Source: a virus
IMG/VR virus record: IMGVR_UViG_3300021185_003161
Coordinates: 1-35,555 of that record
Direction: 5' to 3' (one strand)
Length of the DNA: 35,555 nt
Part shown: in pieces, positions 1 to 6,877 of the stretch
Numbering within the stretch: position 1 is the first letter of the stretch
How the letters are laid out: each line of letters begins with the position of its first letter
Notes under the pieces: generated by a model
Told to the model about the DNA's origin: nothing
The model's input: the letters and a program-made list of their open reading frames with translations, nothing else
Databases searched by the model: none
Program-made: the position numbers and the translations under genes

Positions 1-411
1 GGTAGCATAAGCATCCCAGTCAATACAAAAAGGTTTGTCATCACTCTTTCGATATAATAAATTATAATATTGTAGATCTCTTTTAGAATAATCATACCCT
101 AACTTTTCGATTAGTTTTAGATAACATCTAATATTATGTGTGTATCCAAAATCCTTGCATGGTTTATGCTCTATAAAGTTTTGAGTAACACAATAAAAAT
201 CATCAGTAGTTTCTTCACTTACATATAAGTCTGGATGTACTAACTTCATGAAAGATGTGGTCTTCTTTACATTCTTTACAAAGTGAGTGTCTCCACCTTC
301 AGCTGTTATTACATGACACATAGGATAGTATTTCTTAATAAACTCTCCTTGTTTCAATATAATATGAGATCTACCAATAAGCTTTTCATCCTCTTCTAAT
401 ATTAGATACAT
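1..411 (-). CDS. Kinase-like (HRD/APH-type fold) protein, C-terminus cut by window edge
   Basis: An open minus-strand frame of 137 codons runs off the left edge without a stop. Near the cut end it reads KRDLQYYNLLY and then FCIDWDAYA. This has the spacing of a protein-kinase or aminoglycoside-phosphotransferase catalytic loop: catalytic Asp112, Asn five residues later (Asn117), and a metal-binding Asp131 in an IDWD motif 14 residues further on. The conserved His of HRD is Lys here. The N-lobe is too short and divergent for me to place a Gly-rich loop or the ATP-binding Lys with confidence. The substrate is unknown; sugar or lipopolysaccharide kinases share this fold, and the neighbours are glycan-type enzymes. 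The ATG at 411 directly follows an in-frame TAG, so the true start may lie further upstream. The fold call is inference from a short motif. Confidence 0.45.
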   Translation of the reverse strand, partial: MYLILEEDEKLIGRSHIILKQGEFIKKYYPMCHVITAEGGDTHFVKNVKKTTSFMKLVHPDLYVSEETTDDFYCVTQNFIEHKPCKDFGYTHNIRCYLKLIEKLGYDYSKRDLQYYNLLYRKSDDKPFCIDWDAYAT

Positions 412-507
412 CTACTCATCTTCTTCGTATATAAAGTAAGAATCTTGCTCTTCCTTTTTAAATAAATTCTTTATTCTATACAATAAATTTTTATACTTAT
501 ACTTCAT
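412..507 (-). CDS. Small 31-codon ORF, or leader of the kinase-like gene
   Basis: ATG at 507 opens a 31-residue very basic then acidic peptide (starts MKYKYKNLLYRIKN, ends YIYEEDE-like) that stops at TAG 412-414. The next codon, in the same frame, is the ATG of the kinase-like gene. It overlaps the end of the SGNH gene by 11 nt. Two readings are possible: a tiny coupled peptide, or the first part of one longer kinase-like protein interrupted by an amber codon. No strong Shine-Dalgarno sequence is visible at 507 (only AAAG). I cannot decide between these from one sequence. Confidence 0.3.
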   Translation of the reverse strand: MKYKYKNLLYRIKNLFKKEEQDSYFIYEEDE

Positions 508-1261
508 AATCTTTAATTTTTTCATTAATGATCTCCCCTAGCTTTTTCTGACCTGATCTATTAGGATGACTATCACCGTCTCCTATTCTCTCTTCTTTAG
601 CAATTAATATGTTTAAATCTTCACCTCCAAAGTAAGAGAAAAAAGGCCAGCCTATTAAATCAATATCCTCACAGTCCTCTAAATAATTAAAATAAAAATT
701 ATCGTATATACAAGACGCGACATATTTTAATTTTTTATTAACTAAATTAAAAGGTTTTAACATCTGAAATATATGTAGCTTTATTTTTCTTTCTCTACAT
801 AATGTATGAAGTAAAAAAATATCTCTGAATAAATCTTCTGTCATAACCTTATAAGTTTGTTCTGAATCTAAGATATCCTTTGCTTTATTAGTAAATTTTT
901 TTAATAAATATAGCTGTTTGTCTGCTATATTTTTTTCATTTCTAGAATAGTTACTTATTAGTTCTTTCTCCTTATCACCATAACCTTCTCTAGTTATAAT
1001 ACCTGGGTTAATACTATAGCCTCTCAAAGAGAATCTTTCCCATTGAGATAGCGATATAATAACTCTTGTTACATTAGGGTTAGAAACAATAGCATCTATT
1101 GCAGAACTTATTATTGTATCATTACCTCGGCCAGATTGAGAAATATTCAAAACAGGGTCTTTATACTTTAAGTAGTCAGACCAAACCGGCCATGTAATTC
1201 TAGATCTATCTGCTAGCTTTAAATTAGGAGCACAAAAACTGCACCCTGATACAATTATCAT
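497..1261 (-). CDS. SGNH/GDSL-family hydrolase-like protein
   Basis: A 254-residue protein with the SGNH esterase blocks in order. Block I is VSGCSFC with the candidate nucleophile Ser8. An NISQSGRGND segment follows near residues 39-48. A SQWERF segment near residues 72-77 fits block III of phage members of this family. The C-terminal block V is GDSHPNRSGQ, supplying the catalytic Asp/His. Family members remove or transfer acyl groups, often acetyl, on sugars and cell-wall polymers; the substrate here is unknown. It starts at ATG 1261, overlapping the carbamoyltransferase stop by one base (TAATG), so the two are probably translated together. There is no signal peptide or membrane segment, so it should act in the cytoplasm of the infected cell, for example on activated sugars or on a decorated phage product. 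Confidence 0.65.
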   Translation of the reverse strand: MIIVSGCSFCAPNLKLADRSRITWPVWSDYLKYKDPVLNISQSGRGNDTIISSAIDAIVSNPNVTRVIISLSQWERFSLRGYSINPGIITREGYGDKEKELISNYSRNEKNIADKQLYLLKKFTNKAKDILDSEQTYKVMTEDLFRDIFLLHTLCRERKIKLHIFQMLKPFNLVNKKLKYVASCIYDNFYFNYLEDCEDIDLIGWPFFSYFGGEDLNILIAKEERIGDGDSHPNRSGQKKLGEIINEKIKDYEV

Positions 1262-2565
1262 TAAAACACTCTAACTCCGTATATCTTCTCAAACTCTTTA
1301 GCTTGCTGTAGATTATCTACCATAGGTTTACCCTTTATATTTAGACTAGTGTTTAGCAGCATAGGGCATTTAGTCTGTTCATACCATTCTTCTAGTATAG
1401 GTCTAATAACTGACTTACAATCTTTCTTAACAACTTGAACTCTTGCAGTACCATCAACATGAGTTACACTCTTATGATCATGTTTAGCTTTGGCTACGTA
1501 TTGCATATATTCATTCATTGGACCTTCGAAATATTCATCAGCAAACTCTTCTAATATAGCAGGTGCGAAGGGTCTAAACTTTTGTCTTCGTTTAATCTGA
1601 TTAACAGTATCTTTGATATCTTTTCTAGGATCAGCAATAAGGCTACGATTGCCAAGAGCACGAGGACCAAACTCAGCACGTCCATTAGCAATACCGCAGT
1701 ATGAATTATCTATAAGATAACTAACAACTTCTTTAACATTTATATCTCTCTTTATATCTGTACCTAGATAAGGATCAACCCAATTTAATTGTTTATCAAG
1801 ATAAGCTGCAGCAGCACCTAGAGAAGATCCAGCATCTCCTGGATTAGGTAATATCCACACTTTGTCAAACATATAATGTACTCTGGTATTAGCAACACAG
1901 TTAAGAGCAACTCCACCACCATAACAAAGATAATTAGAATACTTCCTTGCTCTATACATTATCTCTATTATTTCATATTCAATAATGGCTTGAGCACTAG
2001 CAGCAATATCATTGTCTGATAATTCCCGTGGAAGATATATGCCTTTATGATAGTTGTTATATGGATCTATCTTAATATGAGGATTACCATAAGCAGCCAT
2101 ACCCATAGTTATATACTCATCTTCATTAGGTTTTAACTTAATAGCTTTAGTTATAGCAGTATAGAATAATCCTAATGATTTAGGATACTTCATAGACCAC
2201 TTCTTCTTTTTCTTATACCATATAGAAGCAGTATCCCATTCACCTATAGCATCTATAACAACACAAACAGGTTCTTCTTCGTATGGTCTTGTATAGTATG
2301 CAGCTGCAGCATGAGACCAATGATGATTAATATATGCATCATGATTCTGTCTTGTAACCCAACGTTGACCATATAGAAATCTTCTTATATTTTTCTTAAA
2401 AGGTTTTTCATAAAAGACTGAAAATCCATCTATTTGTGTATGAAGGTTTCTATCGTTCTTTATTCGTGAGTGTCTCTCACTATGATGAGCTTCTACTATA
2501 TCCTGCCCCTCTAAATAAGAGTAAGCGGCATCATGAAAGCCGTAAGATAAACCAAATATAGTCAT
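1261..2565 (-). CDS. Carbamoyltransferase (NodU/CmcH/TobZ family)
   Basis: It transfers a carbamoyl group from carbamoyl phosphate through carbamoyl-adenylate to a hydroxyl, usually on a sugar or natural product. Numbering is from ATG 2565. The N-terminal Kae1-like domain has FGLSYGFHDAA near the start, the metal-site NHHWSH (His81, 82, 85), MGMAAYG and YGGGVALN (216-222). The C-terminal YrdC-like part has GRAEFGPRALGN (295-306), FRPFAPAI and LNTSLN (404-409). At about 434 residues it is shorter than the usual 550-600 but keeps both domains. ATG 2577 is also possible, but 2565 has a GGA seven bases upstream and gives the usual family N-terminus. A TATAAATA late promoter lies at 2596-2603, inside the divergent glycosyltransferase gene. 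Relatives occur in several marine T4-like phages. Family call is firm; substrate unknown. Confidence 0.92.
   Translation of the reverse strand: MTIFGLSYGFHDAAYSYLEGQDIVEAHHSERHSRIKNDRNLHTQIDGFSVFYEKPFKKNIRRFLYGQRWVTRQNHDAYINHHWSHAAAAYYTRPYEEEPVCVVIDAIGEWDTASIWYKKKKKWSMKYPKSLGLFYTAITKAIKLKPNEDEYITMGMAAYGNPHIKIDPYNNYHKGIYLPRELSDNDIAASAQAIIEYEIIEIMYRARKYSNYLCYGGGVALNCVANTRVHYMFDKVWILPNPGDAGSSLGAAAAYLDKQLNWVDPYLGTDIKRDINVKEVVSYLIDNSYCGIANGRAEFGPRALGNRSLIADPRKDIKDTVNQIKRRQKFRPFAPAILEEFADEYFEGPMNEYMQYVAKAKHDHKSVTHVDGTARVQVVKKDCKSVIRPILEEWYEQTKCPMLLNTSLNIKGKPMVDNLQQAKEFEKIYGVRVF
2510..2517 (+). promoter_or_regulatory. Possible weak late promoter for the glycosyltransferase block
   Basis: TCTAAATA on the plus strand differs from the T4 late octamer TATAAATA at one base. 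It lies inside the carbamoyltransferase coding region, about 58 bases before the glycosyltransferase ATG at 2576. It is the best candidate I see upstream of that plus-strand block, but a one-mismatch octamer in AT-rich DNA is weak evidence. Confidence 0.25.
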
Positions 2566-2575
2566 AGTGAAGTCC

Positions 2576-3478
2576 ATGAAAAGAATTATATACAGTATTT
2601 ATATTGACATTGCAACTGATAAATTAGATGCTCAACCTCCTCATCATGGAGAAAAAGAAGATAAGAATCAAAAAGCTAAAAGAGAGTTTGCAGAGAATGT
2701 AGATTGGCTTATAGCGAGACAAAAAGAGTATGCAGATTTAATAAATGCTGAATATAAACTATATGGTAATGATGATGATTACATAAAGTATCAAGCGTGG
2801 TTTAACACACATCATCCATATATTACTGAATATAATATTATAAATTTCTATAAAATACATTTGATGTATCAATTAAAAGATAGTTATGATGAGATACTCT
2901 ATCTTGACTTAGATGTACTACCAGCTACTACAGAAGACTTTTTTATCGCACATGACTTATCTAAAGGTGTCGCTATAAAAAAGAACAATCATGGCATGTC
3001 TATGAATAAGGATAGTATAGCTCATAGAGAAGAAAAGTTCTTTAATCAGGGCATGTTAAGTAGTGTAAGAAGTCCATGGGCCAAGTGGTGGAACTCCAAA
3101 GCTCTTTGTATGGAGTATGGTGAACCTGTAGATGATATCCCTGTTTATAATACTGGTATTGTAGGTATAAACAAACACTGGTTAGATAAAATAAACTACT
3201 TTGAAGACTTTGAAGAAATTTTAGCTGATATGAAAGAGTTAAAAGAAGAAGAAGACTCTATGTGGCCTAACTTTGTACAAGCTATGTTCGGATGGGATAA
3301 TGAAACTATATGGGGAGTTAAATGTCATCTTAATAAAGTACCTTCAGTATGGTTAGATGGTAGATGGCATACATTTTTAGATAAAGGAGTTACTATACCT
3401 TCTAAATCTAAACTTGTTCATATCATAAACAAAAACTTCGGTGCAGTGAGAGAGTGGTATGAAGCGCGTAATCTATAG
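2576..3478 (+). CDS. Glycosyltransferase-like protein (GT-A fold), copy 1
   Basis: A 300-residue protein starting MKRIIYSIYI. Its core is YDEILYLDLDVLP, with a DxD motif (Asp111-Asp113) of the kind that holds the metal and nucleotide-sugar in GT-A glycosyltransferases. Further on, NQGM and VYNTGIVGIN resemble the acceptor-side loops of GT8/GT32-like enzymes. The next gene begins MKRVIYSMY and has the same layout, so the two are paralogues; that conserved start is why I place this start at ATG 2576 rather than GTG 2567. Its reading frame overlaps the next gene by 20 bases. The start lies only 10 bases from the divergent carbamoyltransferase start. The likely role is adding a sugar to a glycan or protein; donor and acceptor cannot be read from sequence. 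Confidence 0.75.
   Translation: MKRIIYSIYIDIATDKLDAQPPHHGEKEDKNQKAKREFAENVDWLIARQKEYADLINAEYKLYGNDDDYIKYQAWFNTHHPYITEYNIINFYKIHLMYQLKDSYDEILYLDLDVLPATTEDFFIAHDLSKGVAIKKNNHGMSMNKDSIAHREEKFFNQGMLSSVRSPWAKWWNSKALCMEYGEPVDDIPVYNTGIVGINKHWLDKINYFEDFEEILADMKELKEEEDSMWPNFVQAMFGWDNETIWGVKCHLNKVPSVWLDGRWHTFLDKGVTIPSKSKLVHIINKNFGAVREWYEARNL
2596..2603 (-). promoter_or_regulatory. T4-type late promoter for carbamoyltransferase/SGNH genes
   Basis: The plus strand reads TATTTATA, so the minus strand carries the exact T4 late octamer TATAAATA. Transcription would begin about 6-7 bases downstream, near 2589, giving a leader of about 24 bases to the ATG at 2565. The octamer sits inside codons 7-10 of the divergent glycosyltransferase gene. 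T4 late promoters need only this -10-like element, read by the gp55 sigma factor; that this phage uses the same system is inferred. Confidence 0.6.
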
Positions 3479-4247
3479 CATGTATCAACCTAACATCCCT
3501 AAGGTAGGTTTTAGTGTAGATACTTATAAACAAGACCAGTTTGAAAAGTATAAAGATAAGTTAATTAAGTGTAAGCAAGAATATGCTGATCAGTGTGAAG
3601 CAGACTTTTTTATGCACTACCCTAATCTTAAAGATTATACATCTCTTCAATATGAAAAAATAAGACTACTAGAAGAGTATGCAGAGAGTTATGATGAGGT
3701 ATTATATCTAGACTTTGATGTTATACCAGCTCATTCTCCTAGAAATATATTTGAATGTGTAGACCTCAGTAAGATAAACATGCATCCTTTTAAACGAGAA
3801 ATAAAACCTTATGAATTAAAAAGAGCTATAACAAATAAAAATGTAGAGTACTTTGATGATCAGACAATGTTTGTAAAGGTTTGTGCTAAGAAGTCTATGC
3901 TCTTATTAGAAGGTGTAAACAGTAACGATCTATGCTATAATACAGGTGTGGTTTGTGCAGGCAGTGACGTTATAAAAAGTATTAACTTTATTGATAAACT
4001 AGATGAGATGAAAGAACTTCTGGATGAAAGTAAAGAAGATAGTTTATATCCAGAAGGAATAACTAAACATTTCTCTTATAATAATGAAGTGTTTATATCT
4101 TATATTATAGAAAGATATAACATACCTCATGTAGACCTTGGAATGAACTGGAACTATATTATAGATGATAGAATGGAATTAAGCCATGGAGGATATGATC
4201 TTCTACACATGGTTAGTAAAAACTTTGTATTAAAATTTGGTGAATAG
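3459..4247 (+). CDS. Glycosyltransferase-like protein (GT-A fold), copy 2
   Basis: A 262-residue paralogue of the preceding gene. It shares the MKRVIYSMY start, a Tyr/Lys-rich helix with EYAD, then YDEVLYLDFDVIP with a DxD motif (Asp85-Asp87), and YNTGVV in the second half. It is about 40 residues shorter than copy 1, mainly in the N-terminal third and the tail. ATG 3459 lies inside the end of copy 1 and the frames overlap by 20 bases, so coupled translation is likely. There is no signal peptide or membrane helix, so it should be cytoplasmic. GT-A transferase is well supported by the DxD context; donor sugar and acceptor are unknown. Confidence 0.72.
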   Translation: MKRVIYSMYQPNIPKVGFSVDTYKQDQFEKYKDKLIKCKQEYADQCEADFFMHYPNLKDYTSLQYEKIRLLEEYAESYDEVLYLDFDVIPAHSPRNIFECVDLSKINMHPFKREIKPYELKRAITNKNVEYFDDQTMFVKVCAKKSMLLLEGVNSNDLCYNTGVVCAGSDVIKSINFIDKLDEMKELLDESKEDSLYPEGITKHFSYNNEVFISYIIERYNIPHVDLGMNWNYIIDDRMELSHGGYDLLHMVSKNFVLKFGE

Positions 4248-4249
4248 CT

Positions 4250-4810
4250 ATGCGTGTGATATGTGTTCGTACAGGAGATAAATTTGACTCTTGGTATGAA
4301 GAAAACTTAAAACATATGATTGATACCTACTCTAATTTAGAGTATAGTAGTTTCGAAGTTATACGAGATGATGTATATGAAGGTGTGTATAATAAGTTAC
4401 TAATGTTTGACCGATATAGAGATGGACAAAACATTTACTTTGATTTAGATGTCTTAATAAAAGGTGATTGTAATAAGTTTATACAGAAAGACTTTACATT
4501 GTGTCATGCTTGGTGGCGTAAAGAATATCATACTAGAGTCAATAGCTCTATAATGTCTTGGCACGGAGATCAGTCTCACCTCTTTAACGAGTTTAATAGA
4601 GATCCAGAATATTATATGATGAAATATAACAAAGGTATTGATCAAATAATATATGAGACTATGACATATAAGGTGTATGGATGTGTAGACAGTTACTGCT
4701 CTTATCAAACAGTAACTGATGAGAAAGACTACAGTGTATATCTATTTAATCAAAATCACCAAGCTATGAAGCTTCCTGGATGGCATCAACAATATCAATT
4801 GCCGCTCTAA
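4250..4810 (+). CDS. Small glycosyltransferase-like protein, copy 3
   Basis: A 186-residue protein with the start MRVICVRTGDKF and NIYFDLDVLIKGD, again a DxD motif (Asp65-Asp67) after a hydrophobic strand. It is more distant from copies 1 and 2 and shorter than most GT-A enzymes, ending soon after a CSYQTVTDE segment. It follows copy 2 by two bases, in the same direction, so the three form one unit. Its last 47 bases overlap the end of the convergent gene on the other strand. It could be a minimal glycosyltransferase or a glycosyltransferase-like partner of copies 1 and 2. Confidence 0.6.
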   Translation: MRVICVRTGDKFDSWYEENLKHMIDTYSNLEYSSFEVIRDDVYEGVYNKLLMFDRYRDGQNIYFDLDVLIKGDCNKFIQKDFTLCHAWWRKEYHTRVNSSIMSWHGDQSHLFNEFNRDPEYYMMKYNKGIDQIIYETMTYKVYGCVDSYCSYQTVTDEKDYSVYLFNQNHQAMKLPGWHQQYQLPL

Positions 4811-5270
4811 TAGCTCCAAGCGGAGTACTAGCACGACGTAATGCTTTCTTTAATTCTTTATCTTTACAATCCTTTACTGCTTGTTTTTCAAACAATTGTA
4901 ACTTAAGATAGAATAGCTGCTCTTTGTCTTTCTTTTCGTCGTAAGTATCAAATATCATATCAATGACTATTTTCAGAAAATCGTTACTACCTCCATCATC
5001 GATATTAACCAGCCAACCTTTTTCTTTCGCAATATGAATTACTTGATCTTTAAAGGCTTGTTCAGACTCTTTTATATATTCCCATGTGTTACTATGAATT
5101 TCATCTAATGTAATATGTTCTAATAGATTAGCGTATGAAGAATCTTGCTCATCAGCTTCAATTATATTCTCTATTAATACCCCTTGGTTCTCTGGATCTT
5201 CCCAGAAAGACATAATAGTTGTTTTATCTTCATTACTAAAATATGCAGATACAAATGTAAAATTATTCAT
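4764..5270 (-). CDS. Hypothetical protein in the modification island
   Basis: I do not recognise this 168-residue protein. It is acidic in the first half (PENQGVLIENIIEADEQD), mostly helical in character, with KGWLVNIDDGGSNDFLKIV in the middle and a basic C-terminal helix ending in a hydrophobic AAIDIVDAIQEAS. I place the start at ATG 5270 because AAGGAAGAAGAG stands directly upstream; an upstream ATG at 5303 lacks this. The start overlaps the SPASM ORF stop by 8 bases, so it belongs to the radical SAM unit. Its end overlaps the last glycosyltransferase gene by 47 bases on the opposite strand. It may be a small partner or substrate carrier for the neighbouring enzymes, but nothing in the sequence proves that. 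Confidence 0.6.
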   Translation of the reverse strand: MNNFTFVSAYFSNEDKTTIMSFWEDPENQGVLIENIIEADEQDSSYANLLEHITLDEIHSNTWEYIKESEQAFKDQVIHIAKEKGWLVNIDDGGSNDFLKIVIDMIFDTYDEKKDKEQLFYLKLQLFEKQAVKDCKDKELKKALRRASTPLGAIRAAIDIVDAIQEAS

Positions 5271-5577
5271 TCTCTTCTTCCTTTTGTGTACACCATTTAG
5301 CACACTGCTTTAAAGTTTTACTTTTATCAGACCAAGATTGCTCAAGCTCTTTCCACCACTGATGTTTATTTATAGAGTCCATATCATTTTTAAATATGTT
5401 AAGTTCATCCTTATATGTAGTATAACTCTCTAACACTTCTTGGTTGTCTTTATATCCACTCTTACTGTTAGAAACAGCATACTCATACTCATTGTTAACA
5501 AGATAACAACAAGGCCAGACCTGTCCGTCTATATTAACTAGAACTCTATTCTCATCTCGCCATTTACATTTTATCAT
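5263..5577 (-). CDS. Stand-alone SPASM (auxiliary Fe-S cluster) domain protein
   Basis: A 104-residue protein that looks like the C-terminal part of a radical SAM/SPASM enzyme. Cysteines stand at Cys4 (IKCKW), Cys23-Cys24 (GQVWPCCYL) and Cys92/Cys96 (QCAKWC), the pattern that binds an auxiliary iron-sulfur cluster. The segment RVLVNIDGQVWPCC is the typical SPASM hairpin. It starts at ATG 5577, sharing ATGA with the stop of the radical SAM gene, in a different frame. In most families these two parts are one chain, so this is either a true two-subunit enzyme made by stop-restart coupling or a split gene. It has no role alone that I can see. Confidence 0.7.
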   Translation of the reverse strand: MIKCKWRDENRVLVNIDGQVWPCCYLVNNEYEYAVSNSKSGYKDNQEVLESYTTYKDELNIFKNDMDSINKHQWWKELEQSWSDKSKTLKQCAKWCTQKEEENE

Positions 5578-6278
5578 AATCGTATACGCTCTGCTACTCT
5601 ACTACCTGGTTCAGATAGTACTGATGATGGCTCTAAAATCTCTTGTACACCTTCTTCATTAGAGAATCTAAATTCTAACTTATTGAATGGAGGACAAGCA
5701 GCAAATCTATCTGTATATATGATTTTATGATTAGTAGCGCCATGCTCTTTTACTAGTTTGGTTATATCTTTTAAATAGCTTTCATTGTGTTTAAAGACTA
5801 TAGTAGAAGCTGTAGTTCGAGCATTAGTATTAGAATACTCTAGCATATGATTTAATACTTTATCTAGTTCAGTTTTTCTTCTGTATCTGGAATGCATCTC
5901 TTGAGTTATACCATCTACACAAAATACTACTTCAAGCTGGCTACCACCTGCAACACCAACCTCCCACCAAAACTGTTCATCTCTAATAGACCCGTTAGTA
6001 TCTATAATTATAGTAGAATTACTGTTACTGGTTATATATTTTAATATAGGTAATATATCTTTATTCATCATAGGGTCACCCCATGTACCACAGATAGTAT
6101 ATTCTTTATGTCTAGCTGGATTAGGAAATGCTTTCTTAAAAGTCTCTAGACTCCATTGTTCTAAAGGAAGCCAATCTACTTTACCTAACCCGTTAACATT
6201 TGTACGATGGCATTGAGGACAAGCAGCATTACAAAATGTAGATATATCTAACCAAATTTCAGTTTCTGCTAACCACAT
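5574..6278 (-). CDS. Radical SAM enzyme (catalytic domain)
   Basis: A 234-residue protein with the [4Fe-4S] motif FCNAACPQC (Cys16, Cys20, Cys23; CX3CX2C) near the N-terminus. GTWGDPMMN follows in the place of the GGE motif, then IIIDTNGS and VVFCVDG, the usual strand ends of the partial TIM barrel. It cleaves S-adenosylmethionine to make a radical. SPASM-type relatives modify peptides, proteins or sugars; the substrate here is unknown. The chain ends at ERIRL and the SPASM half continues as the next overlapping ORF. It starts one base into the preceding methyltransferase stop (TAATG-type overlap), so methyltransferase, radical SAM and SPASM are probably co-translated. Confidence 0.88.
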   Translation of the reverse strand: MWLAETEIWLDISTFCNAACPQCHRTNVNGLGKVDWLPLEQWSLETFKKAFPNPARHKEYTICGTWGDPMMNKDILPILKYITSNSNSTIIIDTNGSIRDEQFWWEVGVAGGSQLEVVFCVDGITQEMHSRYRRKTELDKVLNHMLEYSNTNARTTASTIVFKHNESYLKDITKLVKEHGATNHKIIYTDRFAACPPFNKLEFRFSNEEGVQEILEPSSVLSEPGSRVAERIRL

Positions 6279-6877
6279 TAAACTTCTCCTATAATCATAT
6301 ATCTATCATGATTTTCAAAAGGCATTTCACCGATGTAATAAACTTTAGATAAATTAGTTTTATCCTTAAACTCTTGCAAGTCTTTACAACAGTTAACATG
6401 ATCTTCAACTTTATAATAATTATTTGATTGTAAAGCAACTATAGTTTTAGGCTTTAAGGATTGAAGTATATGCTCTACTGATAATTGATTAATATGTTCT
6501 ATACTAGTATTAATATATACATCACATATAGGAACATTTATCACTGTATCTCTTACTTCAAATGATATGTCATGCTCTTGAAATAGGTATTCTCCCATAT
6601 CTTTACAACCAGCGTCTCTATCAGAATTTATTATCTTATTATTCGAAAACTCTTTTCGTAGTAAATAAGAAGTTAACCCAAGCCAGCCAGCTGCTACATG
6701 TATATTATGATTAAAGATGTAAGGTGAAAGCTCATCTACTAGCCATTGCTTACCTATCCAATGCTTCTCAGATAGTCCATTACCCACCTCTTTAACTCTA
6801 TGTGTAGGAAACTTATCAGCATTATCATAAATGTATTCAACGAGTTTAAACCCTCGTTTCAAAATGTCTAAATCCAT
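6278..6877 (-). CDS. Putative SAM-dependent methyltransferase-like protein
   Basis: A 199-residue protein with a Rossmann-like pattern: NHNIHVAAGWLGLTSYLL in the place of the SAM-binding motif I, NSDRDAGCK after the second strand, and CDVYINTSIEHI at the fourth strand. The classic GxGxG is degenerate (AAGWLG). The second half has several cysteines and a KVYYIGEMPF strand. Methyl transfer is the likely activity, but the substrate cannot be read from sequence. It lies directly upstream of the radical SAM gene and is translationally coupled to the coiled-coil gene before it. The fold is moderately supported; activity is less sure. Confidence 0.55.
   Translation of the reverse strand: MDLDILKRGFKLVEYIYDNADKFPTHRVKEVGNGLSEKHWIGKQWLVDELSPYIFNHNIHVAAGWLGLTSYLLRKEFSNNKIINSDRDAGCKDMGEYLFQEHDISFEVRDTVINVPICDVYINTSIEHINQLSVEHILQSLKPKTIVALQSNNYYKVEDHVNCCKDLQEFKDKTNLSKVYYIGEMPFENHDRYMIIGEV

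Noticed and set aside
2567-2575. GTG start of the first glycosyltransferase and ATG 2577 of the carbamoyltransferase
   Set aside because: The paralogue begins MKRVIYSMY, matching ATG 2576, and the carbamoyltransferase family start fits ATG 2565 better, with a GGA upstream. Kept as alternatives only.
4454-4708. Minus-strand hydrophobic 84-codon ORF
   Set aside because: Antisense to the third glycosyltransferase-like gene, which has the DxD motif and contiguous unit structure.
4795-4830. CCGC...GCGG inverted repeat as a terminator between convergent genes
   Set aside because: Only a 4-bp stem with a 14-base loop and no T-run; lies in coding sequence.
5367-5374. TATAAATA on the minus strand inside the SPASM gene
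   Set aside because: Exact octamer, but it encodes Ile-Asn-Lys codons in AT-rich coding DNA and would serve only the small unknown gene. Probably chance; not listed as a feature.
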